From: Geosiphon pyriformis
Taxonomy: Eukaryota; Glomeromycota; Glomeromycetes; Archaeosporales; Geosiphonaceae
Direction of reading: 5' to 3'
Length of the DNA stretch: 64,000 nucleotides
Assembly: GCA_016748015.1 (NCBI GenBank)
Contig: JAAOMT010000071.1
Location: forward strand, 83,030-147,029
The notes beneath the pieces were generated by a model. It saw nothing but the letters and a program-made list of their open reading frames with translations, did no database searches and was not told where the DNA came from. Position numbers and translations under genes: made by a program. Shown here piece after piece: positions 1 through 11,077 of the stretch; within the stretch, counting starts at the first letter, position 1; each line of letters starts with the position of its first letter.

Positions 1-454
1 GTTATAAAACCAAGATAATCTGTAACATTTGTTTTTCGAACTCCACCTGCTACTACGTTCCCGAATGAATTGCTTGCCGATTTGGTCCCATTAGTTGTAT
101 TAACAGAGTAACCTAAAAAGACGAGTTAAAAAAAGTTAAAGCTTTTGTTTAATACTTATAAACTCTGTTGGATAGTCGCTGCATTTATACCAAATATTGT
201 ATGCTGGAAGATTTGCAATTCCAGATAAAGTTTGTCCTTGAACATTCCTGACCTAAATTTTTTGACCAAAAAGATATTATATATTTATGATTTGATTGAT
301 TGATTGATTGATTGAAATATTAACTTTGGAGTGACAATAAAGACAATTTGGGCCGACAGTTAATTCTTATAAAACTTCATTGAAGAATTTAACCAACCTC
401 AATTAATAAAACTGATAAAATGAATGCAATAAATTTTTGCCAATACATCATCAT
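1..454 (-). CDS. Putative secreted protein, 5' part of gene (runs off left edge)
   Basis: Four exons read on the minus strand: 454-394, 365-325, 252-156 and 112-1. Splice phases agree at every join and the frame stays open to the window edge. Exon 1 begins with three ATG codons and encodes a hydrophobic signal-peptide-like start (MMMYWQKFIAF then ILSVLLIEV). Exon 2 carries a CxxC pair (PNCLYCHSK). The following exons give a polar, Asn/Thr/Ser-rich stretch with NTT, NGT and NVT sequons, as expected of an extracellular protein. The first intron would be only 28 nt, which is suspicious; the other two are 72 and 43 nt with GT..AG ends. The family was not recognised. The start exon is the weakest part of the model; exons 252-156 and 112-1 are the safest. 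Confidence 0.45.
286..316. repeat. (GATT)n microsatellite
   Basis: Six to seven tandem GATT units, inside the predicted third intron of the minus-strand gene at the left edge. Confidence 0.8.
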
Positions 455-759
455 CTTTGTTTCTCTTAAGATAAGAAATCAAGAACACCCTTATAAATAG
501 GAAGATTGATCTTTCGTTATATTGGCTTATATATTATAAATCAAGGTTTTATTTAATGTTTTGGTTGTACATATTGACTGTTAAACCAGTTCTTGTTTGA
601 AGAAGGCTTAATTCTGGCTTGACATGTCATACCTTTATTTATGCAGAAGTACCTGAATAATTTGAAGAAAGGAACATAAAATTCTATCAACAGGGATCTC
701 AAAAACACTCTGAATGTTTTTATAAGAAAGCATGTGATCACCAAATATCTATGCAATGA

Positions 760-792
760 ACAAATGAATGAATGAATGAATGAATGAATGAA
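760..792. repeat. (AATG)n microsatellite
   Basis: Tandem AATG units. A 127-residue minus-strand reading frame crosses them but looks like low-complexity chance ORF, so no gene is called at 553-936. Confidence 0.8.
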
Positions 793-1002
793 AAAGGAAA
801 GCACGTAAAATCTAGAGGTTATATTACTAAAATTACTGATGGTGATGGTGATAGCAATGGTAATATAGCAAATTTTTTTTGGCCTGTTGACGTCGAAACT
901 TGTGATCTTTTTTTCCTTTTTACAATCTGTTATCATTAGTTGAAAGCAAAAAAAAACTTTTATATAATTTTGAAGAAATTTTTACAAATTTTTTCATCAA
1001 AT

Positions 1003-1720
1003 TTATTGTGGAGGGCTTTGAATTACACGTCTTTAAAGGGAGTTAGCTCTTATTTGTTCATTTCAGCTATTTCCACAAAGGTACACAAAAATGATGAAAA
1101 TGAATTAGAGACACAAAAAAGATTAGATAGTAAAACCTGTTTTATTAATCAGAAAATCTACCCCGTATCGGCAGGGATTTGTAGCTGACTGACTCCCGGA
1201 ATTTATGCATGTTCAACGTTTGTATTATGGAAAAAGAAACCAAATATAGGATTCAGAATATGGGAATCAGAATAACAGGGATGACAACAAGAATCAAGAT
1301 TTTATCGAACCAAAAAGAAACTTTTCTTTGATCCAGTTCAAGTTAGAGGAAACATGGATGGGTAAATGTTGAGAAAGGATATAATGTGAATAAATTTTTT
1401 AATCAGTATTTTTGAGATTTATGGTACTAATTTTTTTCTCTTCTGCTTCAATTTCATTCAGTGAGCAACAATTGGGATTGCTTTGCCAAAGTAAAGTCTC
1501 TAACTTCGTTCATTACTTTTCAAATCTTATCGTGTAAAAATAATTTATATACTATATACCTTTTCTCGGTACAGCGCTTCATTAACTCATATATTAATTG
1601 CTGCTATCATCATAAGCAATTCTATGGCTAGATATTCCCTTTTCTCGATACAGCGCTTCATTAACTCATAAATTAATGCTGCTATCATCATCATCATAGC
1701 AATTCAATGGCTAGATATGG
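1003..1720 (+). pseudogene. Decayed duplicate of the downstream PQ-loop gene
   Basis: Three separated blocks match the intact gene at 2969-4615 in the same order and orientation. At about 1008-1040 the translation WRALNYTSLKG parallels WRTLNHTSFDR of exon 1. At about 1205-1290, HVQRLYYGK followed by a YGNQN-like stretch parallels HVQCLYYEN...RYGNKNK of exon 4. At 1561-1720 the sequence parallels the start of the last exon (GATACAGNGGCTTCATTAAC region). The splice structure, PQ motifs and continuous frame are gone, with stops and indels between the blocks. An 82-residue ORF at 940-1188 is only the read-through of the first block. It is probably a tandem gene duplication that lost function; a partial copy is equally possible. 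Confidence 0.6.
1559..1718 (+). repeat. Direct tandem duplication, unit about 78 bp
   Basis: Copies at 1559-1635 and 1638-1718 share the start CCTTTTCTCGRTACAGCGCT and the end ATGGCTAGATAT. They differ by a CAT-triplet expansion and a few substitutions. The unit derives from the last exon of the PQ-loop pseudogene. Confidence 0.85.
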
Positions 1721-2968
1721 GTATATTTTCGTTAATCAAAATATAAAATTAAAGTTTGTCAATCATGAATAATGCGGGAGTTTAACTTTTGGTGTAAAAA
1801 AGGAGGTATATTCTTCTCGAAATGAATGGCTTATTAAAGATAAACGAGAATTCTAAATGGAGCTCCTTCTGCTTAAATGTGTAACCAAATTGAAGCAGGG
1901 TCATCATGTAATATTTATACATTAGGTTTACATTTTCGATTAATAATCCTCCCCTAAATTTAGATGTTTTAACACAGTGTTTTTATTCCACATGTAAAAC
2001 CGCAAAAAGGAAAAATAATTTAAATTTTTTATTTTTTTATTTTTTTGATACGAAAAATATTATTTGAAAAATAGAAATCAACTATTTATTTTTTAGAGAT
2101 ATAAACTTTTAATTATATTTGCAAATTTAAACTTTTATGTTTATATTATTTCCGAATGAATGAAAGTTGATTCTACTAAAAAGTATATAAACATTTTTAT
2201 TTCAAAAAATCATATCTGATCTAAAAATTTTTGATGTTTTCGAAATCTGATTATCTTTTAAAGACTATTACATTTATACAAAACAAAGAAATTTAAAAAC
2301 TAAATTCTATCGTCATAAAAATTTCCTCGATCGAATAGGATTCGTTCAATAAAATTGTAAAGTAATAAACTAATTATATAAAACTTTTGATTATCACCAT
2401 TTAAAAGAAAGATCATTTGTAAGCATCTCACTTTGACAGGATGGTTCCATTTTTATTTGCAAATCAAAATGCGACACAAAAAGATCATGAATAAAGAGAG
2501 AGAAAATATCTCTCCAACCATTTCAAATCAGTCTTAAAGCAATCAGAGATAAATAATGATTGTCTATGCTTTTCACTGATCAAATTTCGGTCGAATTAAA
2601 GTTACCAAACATAAACCATGTTCAACATGACACAATTGTTATTTTTTATGTACGAATTTGAAATAATGGATCGGTGTTATGTGACGCGTGAAACAATATC
2701 AGATTTAATACATATATATATATATATATATATGTTTACAGCATTTTTTAATAAATATATCTAAGGTTTGTTTCAAATCTAGTAACGATTGATCTAAATT
2801 CTTTAGCTCGTCAAAACATAATCAAATATTTTTTTAAAAAAAAAATTTAATAAATCGGGGATTACGTTAAAGAATTTATTTATTTATTTATTTATTACCA
2901 TTGAAAAATTTTTTTACAAGAAACGAATGGTTGTAACCTTATAGACAAAAATTAATTCAAAAACAAAA
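1721..2968. other. AT-rich intergenic region
   Basis: No convincing exon on either strand. It holds a short (TA)n run near 2711-2733 and a (TTTA)n run near 2877-2896, and is presumably the promoter region of the PQ-loop gene. Confidence 0.5.
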
Positions 2969-4241
2969 ATGGATACAACGGAGCAAATGTTTTTACCAAT
3001 GTTCTCCTGGAGAACATTGAACCACACCTCATTTGACAGACCTAATGGTTACTATTATTCTCGGACAGAAATTGATACGCCTCACAATGAGATTCCTGGA
3101 TATTATTCTCCTCTTGAAAATACTTTTGGCCTACTGGGAACATTATTATGGTCATTGCAGTTACTACCACAAGGTACACTAGGAACAAAAATTGAAATAT
3201 TCTCGGTAAAAAAAATTATTGATCCAACCTGCTCTCTACCCTACCCTACCCACCTAAAAGCATACATGAGTTGGAAACGAAAAAGTACAAAAGGTATCAA
3301 TCTCGTGATTCATTGATTAAGATAATACATTTTTAATCATCCATAAAAATATCTTTTCATCGATTCATTTTTTAAAAGGTCTCTCACCTACAATGATGAT
3401 ATTATGGGTAAGAGGTTTAAAAATAAAACCTATTTTCGCGTTTTTATTTGAAATTTACCTAGCCTTCACTATCATTTTTATCAGGTATTTGCAAGCATAT
3501 TTTTCGGAATTTATGCAGTCTTATTAAATCTTTCCATACCTCTCATGGCCCAACCGCAAATCTTTGGACTTATAAGCCTTCTGTGTCATGTGCAATGTTT
3601 GTATTATGAAAATGAAACCTATTATAGATATGGGAATAAAAATAAAAAAGATGACGAGGCAATTTTATCTGAAAAAACCAACCCAGAAGATACGATTATT
3701 GCAGTTAATGAAATACTCTCTGACGATAAATCTGAAATAGAGACAGAGAGTAGCTCTATACATCATCATCATGGCAAGCACGACAGTATTGCCCAATTAT
3801 TATTCAATTTACCAACACTTGATGATGATATACAACCAACCACAAAAACCCACAAAAAGCTACGAATTCATCAAATCAAAATTACCTTGATCTTTTGTTC
3901 GTGGATCGCTTTCCTTGGCGCAATACAAGTCGGAGGAGTTCTCGGGATTAAGGTAAATTTTTAAAATGACCAAGACTATTATCGTGAAATCTAAATTTTT
4001 ATTTTAACAGGAGGCAAATAAACGCGAGATTGAATGGCCGGAAACAGTGTTAGGAGTGTTCCCAGTAATCCTACTGCTAATTGGATTTATCCCTCAATAT
4101 TACGAAATTTATTGTAAGATATTTTTATCTTTTATTTTTTGATTATTGGAGACTTTAATTAATAAAATCTCTTTCCCTTCTTTCAGGCAATAAAGAAGTA
4201 CAGGGTATTTCATTCTTATTCTTGGGACTTGACATGATGGT

Positions 4242-4276
<35 letters not shown>

Positions 4277-4615
4277 AAAAAATTAAAATTTTCACATAAA
4301 TCCAAAGAACTATTAACAATTCTTTTTAACTTTACTGAATTTAGGGGGCGGCGATTTCAATAGTCAGTTTAGGTAAGTTTTACTCGTAATCTCACCAATA
4401 ATTGCTCAAATAATAACCTTAAGCTTCCTAAATTTAAACCAATATTTATCGTAGTTTTTCGGAAGCCACCTTTTGATACAGTGGCTTCATTAACCTATGC
4501 GTCAGTGTTTTCTTGCGATGCCATAATAGTGATTCTATACTTTGTATTGAATCGGTTGAAACGAAAAAAGAGTACAACGCCGCCGGAAATGGAGGAAGTC
4601 ATTAGAGAGGCCTGA
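2969..4615 (+). CDS. PQ-loop repeat membrane transporter
   Basis: Eight exons: 2969-3173, 3261-3293, 3379-3407, 3485-3952, 4011-4113, 4187-4239, 4345-4372 and 4455-4615. All joins keep phase, all introns are GT..AG (51-105 nt), and the protein is 359 residues ending in TGA. Two PQ-loop motifs are split by introns: TLLWSLQLLPQAYMSWKRKS with KGLSPTMMILW (about residues 55-90), and LIGFIPQYYE with VQGISFLFLGLDMM (about 255-285). This is the two-motif, seven-helix plan of the PQ-loop/MtN3 clan (cystinosin, Ypq-type vacuolar amino-acid transporters). A long acidic, His-bearing hydrophilic loop in exon 4 (about residues 145-205, including SSSIHHHHGKHD) separates the two halves. The basic C-tail (LKRKKS) is cytosolic-looking. 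Likely role: export of amino acids or other small solutes from the vacuole or another endomembrane; the substrate cannot be read from the sequence. A broken copy lies upstream. Confidence 0.9.
4240..4276 (+). repeat. (AGT)n microsatellite in intron 6
   Basis: About 11 AGT/TAG units start directly at the intron-6 donor of the PQ-loop gene (GTTAGTAGT...), so the donor site is part of the repeat. Confidence 0.85.
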
Positions 4616-5111
4616 TTAGAACTTTTAACGGATTGGAAAAATTTTCAAAATTCTTGCTAATTGCTACTAATAGACCATAGATCTAAAAATTCCTCTGTAA
4701 AAATAATTATAATGATTGGTAATCTCTTCTTTACATGTGATATTGCCAGAAATAAACATTCTGCTTCCATGGTGTAACACAGATTATTTTTATGTAAACA
4801 AATGATCTTTAAAAAAGTTCTTCTTTTAGGTAAGTTTGTCATTTGTTTTCTAGATGGTAACCACTTTTGGTGAGATGAAATAATTTATATTGGCGGCGCA
4901 AATAAAGCAAAGGGGCTTAGAATCTTCCAAGTTGCTTTCCTTTTTGAAAATTATTTTATGAATAATTGATTTGGCATGTAAAAAAGTTTTTTGTTTCAAA
5001 ATTAAATTAGATAATAAAATTAATTTATTTTTTAACAATCAATATACGCCTGCAATCTCTTCTCGGAGAATAAACTCCCATATACTTTTGTGTTACAAAA
5101 ATCTTAATTTA

Positions 5112-5258
5112 CTCATTTTGTTTTGTTTTTTGTTTTGTTTTGTTTTGTTTTGTTTTGTTTTGTTTTGTTTTGTTTTGTCTTGTCTTGTTTTGTTTTGGTT
5201 TGGTTTGTTTTGTTTTGTTTTGTTTTGTTTTGTTTTGTTTTGTTTTGTTTTGTTTTAT
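5112..5258 (+). repeat. (TTTTG)n pentanucleotide repeat
   Basis: About 28 units with a few TCTTG, TTTGG and other variants in the middle. Confidence 0.95.
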
Positions 5259-5275
5259 TTGCTTTATTTTTCTTT

Positions 5276-5321
5276 GATCTGATTCGATTTGATTCGATTT
5301 GATTCGATTTGATTCGATTCC
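5276..5321 (+). repeat. 10-bp minisatellite (TTTGATTCGA)n
   Basis: Four to five copies of a GATTCGATTT unit directly after the pentanucleotide repeat. Confidence 0.9.
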
Positions 5322-5888
5322 TTATTAAGCGATTCTTGTATAAACAGTCAGAAATAGTCATATTTGAAAGATATTTTAACCATTGGAGGACCAAATAGAA
5401 CAAAAAGAATAAACTAGAAATATTTAACAGAAAGGTTCATAAATATTTTTAACAGTGAAATCAAAAAACGATAAAAAAATTAAAAAAAAAAGAAAAGGCA
5501 AAAGAAAAAGAAAAATAATAATAATAATAATAATAAGTAATATTTCCAAAATTAAAAAAAGATTTTCTAATTTGAATCAATTTAAGGTAAATATTAATTG
5601 TTTTCCATTTAATTTATTATGAAGAAATATTTTTGTTTTTTTAAATGACTTTTTAGATCACCGATTTTGTATATTGTGCTATGACTTTGTCATTGTCATT
5701 ATCCCATTAAAAAATTTCAGCATTGTTTAACATCAAATGTTTTAATCTTTTTTTTGTTTTACTTTGTATTTTTTTAAAAAACATTCTTTTTAATATTCAT
5801 TATATTCTTATAATAACCATTTATAGAAACCGCCATTAGTTTTTTTAATTAAAATTCATCACACGTTAAAACAATCGAATGTTAATTT

Positions 5889-6224
5889 TGTTCTTCTTCT
5901 TCTTATTATTATTATTCTTCTTCTTCTTTTTCTTCTTCTTCTTCTTCTTCTTCTTCTTCTTCTTCTTCTTCTTCTTCTTCTTCTTCTTCTTCTTCTTCTT
6001 CTTCTTCTTCTTCTTCTTCTTCTTCTTTTCTTCTTCTTCTTCTTCTTCTTCTTCTTCTTCTTCTTCTTCTTCTTCTTCTTCTTCTTCTTCTTCTTCTTCT
6101 TCTTCTTCTTCTTCTTCTTCTTCTTCTTCTTCTTCTTCTTCTTCTTCTTCTTCTTCTTCTTCTTCTTCTTCTTCTTCTTCTTCTTCTTCTTCTTCTTCTT
6201 CTTCTTCTTCTTCTTCTTCTTCTT
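5889..6224 (+). repeat. Long (CTT)n trinucleotide repeat
   Basis: Roughly 330 bp of CTT/TTC units, interrupted by a short ATT run at about 5904-5916 and by single extra T's near 5930 and 6028. The three overlapping poly-Glu, poly-Lys/Arg and poly-Phe/Ser reading frames across it are artefacts of the repeat. Confidence 0.97.
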
Positions 6225-6361
6225 CAAAAGAAAAAATATGTTGAAAATAAGTCAATTGTGTTAAAATAATTAAAAAAAAATTCTTCATTTTGAAAGACAA
6301 AAAGTTACTTTTTTTTACAACTCATGCAAACTTTTAAATTCCTATGCGAAAAAATGAAATA

Positions 6362-6517
6362 ATGGTTTTTTATAAAAGTCTGCTACGGTTTACCAAGTTC
6401 AGAAATAAATGTGTATTATCCCCAAAAGCATTGGATATGTCATTTTTTGCTGTAATGCTCTACGATCAACCTGACGCTTCATCGATTTGTGATATTTCAT
6501 CAATATCAGTTAGATGA
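6362..6517 (+). CDS. Possible small ORF, 51 codons
   Basis: Open frame from ATG at 6362 to TGA at 6517. The second half has a balanced, protein-like composition (ALDMSFFAVMLYDQPDASSI). No splice sites or homolog were recognised. It could be a remnant exon rather than a gene. Confidence 0.2.
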   Translation: MVFYKSLLRFTKFRNKCVLSPKALDMSFFAVMLYDQPDASSICDISSISVR

Positions 6518-7566
6518 AAACTCTGGTATTAAATCTAGTGAATATTTCTTGCATTATAAAAAATTTCTCGCAACAATTTATCCGAGTCTTTGTAAAGATA
6601 TTTTAGTGATTTATATTTGCTTCTTGAAAGTTTGAGATCATGAATTCTTTTTCTTTAGAAAATCAGAAAATAAATGGCAAAATTATTTGACAAAGTAATT
6701 TATTCAAGATATTTACCCTTTTTCAGAGTAAAAAACCCATATTTTTCATAGTTTTGGTAATAATTAATTTTATACTTTGGTAAACTTTTGGCATATTAAA
6801 ATTTTTTAAAAATTTCTTTTGACCAGAAAAACCTATTTAAATTCTGAGGATCAATAATTAAGAAATAAAACAATATTTCAAGGTATTAAACTAACTAATT
6901 TGAAAGAAAAATATGGCAAAGCAACAAAAACCCAAAGATAGAGAAACAATAATTTCTTCCTCTCTCCCTTCTTTTTTCTCTTCTAGAAAGGAAAAATTCA
7001 TAAGGAATAATTTTATGAAGTTTTGTGACACTATTATCTATTACATTTTGTTGAATAATAAAAATTAATATTTAAAGCAAAAAAGTCTCATGCAAAAAAA
7101 TATTCTTACAAGAGTTAAAAACTACTTTGTATTTTTTATATTAAAAATTTTTATATTAGAAATATATTTTTTTATAAAATATAAATTTAATAATTATCTA
7201 AATTTGAATTTTTTTAGCTTATTTTTTTATTTCGTAATGTTTTATTGTACATTGTTAACTTTTATTTAGTGTTACTTCAAAATTTCAAAATTTTAATTTT
7301 AAAATTACTTTTTAGACTTTAAAGTAACAAGAATCACTTCATATATACCTTTCAAAGTGCAGGAAATAGCCATGAACAAAATTTTAGACGATTATTTTTT
7401 TATTATAGATGCTTTTTTAATTTTAAAAAAATACTCTACGTTTCGCTTGAGTTGGTATTGCATAATTCAAGTAAATTTACCAAATTTACCAAATTGTCCT
7501 TTTATTTTTTTTTTGGTAGTCGGCTATATTTTATTTCGCCACAAATTTTTATTAAATAAATAAAAC

Positions 7567-7740
7567 ATGAAAACGATGTTAATATATTTTAAACTTTCTC
7601 TTATATAGCTCCTACTAATATCTGTATGCGCAACGAACGATTCTAGCTCAGAAATAAATAACAAACGAGACAGGGAATTTTATATGATTCATGTGACTGC
7701 TGCTAATTCTATGAGCTTGAATTTTCTGGAATCTTTTTGA
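7567..7740 (+). pseudogene. Small secreted-peptide ORF with one in-frame TAG
   Basis: In one frame from ATG 7567 to TGA 7740 (57 codons) the sequence encodes a typical signal peptide: MKTMLIYFKLSLI, then TAG at 7606-7608, then LLLISVCATNDSSS. A polar tail with a KR dibasic site follows (NNKRDREFYMIHV). Only the single TAG in the hydrophobic core breaks it. The TAG could instead mark an intron acceptor (TTATATAG), but no matching donor and start were found. The family was not recognised. Confidence 0.4.
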
Positions 7741-8835
7741 TCACGTTTCTCAAATGGGATGCGAATGGTATGAGGGGTCTTACTTTGTCGTATAGACTCC
7801 CATTTTTATATTACTTTTGTTCTTATCTCGATACATGCCTTTTTAACTTTGTAAGAAGGTTTTGAATTTTTTTAGTTGAAAATCTTTTTTTTAATATTTC
7901 ACCAAGGTCTTGAGTTTATTATAGGGGGGTACTTGGTAAGGTATAACAAGACATGGCTTAATCTAGCATATAAAATCATTAGTATTGCGCAAGGAGTTGC
8001 CAGTAACTTTAATAATTTTCTCTATGGTATAATTGTTATTTCCACATATTTAAACTGTAGCATAATTAGGACATCAAGTTCTGAAGTTTTGACTAGAGAT
8101 TGAATCGTCATTAGTTGGCGTTTCAGATAATGAAAAAATTAATAGGCGAAGTTTTAAAATTGGTTGAATTGTGAAAAAGATTTTTAATCTTTTGCTTCGA
8201 ATTTTTATAAAAAGTGTAAAAAGATATGCCAACCTCAAAAAAACTGACCAAAGGAAGAAATAACCTGATTTTGATAACTTTGAATATTGTAGAATCTAAG
8301 CTAATTTTAATAAAATGAAAGGATTCAATATTAATAGATTTTTCAGTTTTCAAGGTTTTTTTATTAAAGAACTTTAACCACAAAATTGGCAATTTTTTAG
8401 ACCAATAACTACGATTAATAAATTAAAATGATTTTCTTCCCATTCTCAGAAAGAAAAATATCTTTTTTCATTTTGAAACACCATAATTAAAACTTTTTCA
8501 TAGAATTTTTCAAAATTCTTTATATTGAAGACTAAGTGGTTTATAAAAAACAATATATATACATAATGAACTTGAAAGCTATAAGGATAATTTTTGACAG
8601 TTTGGTATAAAAAATTGTAAGAGAAACACTAATATTTTCAAACATTAGATCAGAGCCTGTAATCAAAGAAAGATATTTATTATTAGACTTGAGTAATATA
8701 GATTAGATATCATGATAATAAACAATAAAGTTGTTTTTTTGAAATCCTTTTTTAATGTTTCCCTATTGTATAAAATATGAAAACCATTTTCTTTATGATT
8801 AATCTTTAATTTTTTATTTTTTTCGGCTACGAGAT
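7741..8835. other. AT-rich intergenic region
   Basis: Nothing convincing. ORFs at 7876-8103 (plus) and 8123-8392 (minus) have AT-driven Phe/Ile/Lys/Asn composition and no recognisable domain. Confidence 0.4.
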
Positions 8836-8997
8836 ATGGACGCGATATTCTTAATGACTGATCCTGCTGCGATCATTTACATTACTAACTTAAACGTTAT
8901 AATGGGTCCCACGGTATAAGGGATATGTGAATTTGATTTCCCATACTGATAATATTTTCTTTAGCCATTTTAGGATAAAAGAGTTGAAAAAAAATGA
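8836..8997 (+). CDS. Possible two-exon small protein
   Basis: Exon 8836-8913 encodes MDAIFLMTDPAAIIYITNLN and a few more residues with normal codon variety. It ends at a GTATAA donor. A 60-nt intron ending TTTTAG leads to exon 8974-8997 (DKRVEKK, stop), giving 33 residues. An alternative is a remnant exon of a larger gene; the frame starting at 8994 (65 codons) is also possible. Function unknown. Confidence 0.25.
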
Positions 8998-9315
8998 GTC
9001 GTGAGGATCTGCCTAATATTACATTAGCCATTTCAGAGTCAGCCGATATCAAAGGGGTTTCGAAAGGTGACGATTTGTTTAAACCTAGATATATCTTCGA
9101 ATCAATTATACTAAGAAAGTTTAGTTACTCTACCCTTGTATTCTTTTATTCGCGTGAAATACACACTCGTAATTTTTTGATAAACACCTGAGTGTCAAAA
9201 TCAAACAATTTATAGACAGTTCAATATATAAAGAGGTTTTTCTCAGCCCTTCAAGCAAATTTTATCCTATATAGGACTAATTATTAAAATAAGAAGGTGA
9301 TATTTTCATGTTTAA

Positions 9316-9501
9316 TATAATTTACTCTTACCTTTAGCTTATTTAGTAAGAAACTCGCTATCGGCTACGAACGACGAAGAATTATCGGCGTCTACCACAA
9401 CCACCTATAAACAGTACGAAAATTATCGGTGTTCACCAGCTCATGAAGTAAACACCTGTAACCAGTACGAAATTGCTTGCGTTCACCAACTCATGAAATA
9501 A
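9316..9501 (+). pseudogene. Probable exon or gene remnant encoding a Cys-containing repeat
   Basis: Open frame without ATG. A hydrophobic start (YNLLLPLAYLV) is followed by an acidic/Thr-rich stretch and then two similar segments, KQYENYRCSPAHEVNTC and NQYEIACVHQLMK, which match the DNA direct repeat at 9412-9513. It looks like the mature part of a secreted Cys-rich peptide with its first exon missing. No family recognised. Confidence 0.3.
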
Positions 9502-9513
9502 ACCAAAACCTGA
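9412..9513 (+). repeat. 51-bp direct repeat, two copies plus a partial third
   Basis: Copies at 9412-9462 and 9463-9513 both start CAGTACGAAA and contain GTTCACCARCTCATGAARTA. A weaker partial copy precedes them at about 9380-9411. Confidence 0.75.
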
Positions 9514-9540
9514 ATTACCAGTGTCGTTAAAAAGTCAAAA

Positions 9541-9650
9541 ATAACGAATAAACGAAAAACGTATAATCAATAATTGATGAATAAACGAATAATGTATAAT
9601 CAAAAATTTATGAATATACGAATAACTTATAACCAATAAATGACGAATAA
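9541..9650 (+). repeat. 33-bp tandem repeat, about 3.3 copies
   Basis: The unit reads approximately AATAAACGAATAATGTATAA followed by TCAATAATTGATG. Copies are diverged by substitutions. It lies directly after the 51-bp repeat. Confidence 0.75.
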
Positions 9651-9844
9651 ACAATGAATTACTACCTCTACCAATAATTCTCAATTCAAAATTCGAATAA
9701 CCAAGGAATAACTACTGCCTACCAATAATTCGGGGAACCCAACAACCAACAAATAGGAAATAGAAAATCGTGAAAATTAAATTTCAGGGTTAGGTGATGA
9801 GGAATTGATAATTGTTAGTCTGTTATCCATGCCTTGCAAGAGTG

Positions 9845-9922
9845 AAGAGTGGTTGGAGGGGGGAGGGGATAGTTTAGTTGTAGTTTAGTGGATGTAGAGG
9901 TGAGAGGTGAGAGGTGAGAGGA
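9845..9922 (+). other. G-rich tract with (GAGAGGT)n
   Basis: A run GGAGGGGGGAGGGG near 9857-9870 and three GAGGTGA-type units near 9897-9920 stand out in an AT-rich setting. A G-quadruplex is conceivable. No gene attached. Confidence 0.5.
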
Positions 9923-11077
9923 TATAACCCAGTGTGGTTAACGAAGGCATTTGTGATAATTGACTAGCGAGTGACAGTTATTACTTTTGTAATATTAAGG
10001 GAGTTATTAGAATCTTTCATCGCTAAGATTCCTAATACCCTTGTATGTTGAAGCTCGCCATATTTGTCAATTATCTTTTCTATATCCACTTAATCTATAT
10101 AGGAATAAAACTTTATAAGTATATAAAAAAGTTATCAGGGAAGGGTTTTTAAAATGCCAAAATGGTTCACCCGTTGCCAATTTTGATAAATTCTTGTTAT
10201 TTACTGTTGTTTATTGTTTAAAGCCTATTGAATTTTAATTAAGAAATTTGAAATAATTAATATAGAATGTTTAAATAACTTTATGTATAATAAAATATTG
10301 TAATTAATTCAAGTATTTTTTAAATAACAATAATTCGTTAATAATAAAATTAATATTAGCTAAAGTCTAAGCAATAAAAACTTTAATTTTTTAAAAAAAA
10401 ATAATTAAATATCCTTCTTGAGACCTTTTTATACGCAAGTTCCGTTTATTTAAAGATTTTATATTGGGTTTAAATATTATAAAATTTTAGACAATTTTTG
10501 AGCATGTTTAGTATGCTTTTTCACGAAAACCTTCTGCCCTTGCTATCGAAATATATTAATTTTATCAACTACGAGTGAAAAATTTAAAATTTTCGAAAAA
10601 AAAATGACGGGTAAATGTACTTGCTTAAAATAATGTTTAGTCTAGTTATTCAATACATCCTTATCGTAAATATATAAAAATCCTTGTTTGGTACTTTGGG
10701 AGTCATCAAAAGTTTTTAGACGCTCAAATGAAGACTTTGATATATACTAAGATATCATTGTCAAAAACCCATGATATTATAAACACCCCATTAGAACTAA
10801 ATTTTATCTTTAAAATTAAGTTTTTGCTTCAATAAATTAAAATTCCACATTATTTTCTTTTTATTTATGGAAAAAATGATCTTTTTTCTCTTAAATTCGA
10901 TGAAAGAAATATGGTCAAGATTTCGGGAAAAAAAATTTCCTTCTTGAGGTGTAATAATCCAATTATTAATATTTTTATTTTTCAGACAAGGTATTTTTAC
11001 AGATTAAAATACGTATTTACAAATGACCCCAAACTTTTTATATTGCAAACAGTCATTAATATACATTTGGTTGTGGC
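9923..11077. other. AT-rich intergenic region
   Basis: No convincing exon, RNA gene or repeat recognised. Confidence 0.4.

Larger units (their letters stand above)
4616..6361. other. Intergenic region with microsatellite belt
   Basis: No credible gene. Reading frames of 60-144 codons here are translations of simple repeats. Content: (TTTTG)n, a 10-bp minisatellite, a short (AAT)n near 5515-5535 and a very long (CTT)n. Confidence 0.6.

Noticed and set aside
553-936. 127-codon minus-strand ORF
   Set aside because: Low complexity across the (AATG)n repeat, no splice context or domain.
3236-3252. Telomere-like CCCTACCCTACCC
   Set aside because: Only two to three units within an intron of the PQ-loop gene.
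4971-5403. ORFs rich in Phe/Cys/Leu (plus) and Lys/Gln/Asn/Thr (minus)
   Set aside because: Translations of the (TTTTG)n repeat.
5859-6300. Three overlapping long ORFs of poly-Lys/Arg, poly-Glu and poly-Phe/Ser
   Set aside because: They are translations of the (CTT)n repeat in different frames, not genes.
9412-9650. CRISPR-like array
   Set aside because: Units are contiguous tandem repeats without spacers, in a eukaryotic genome.
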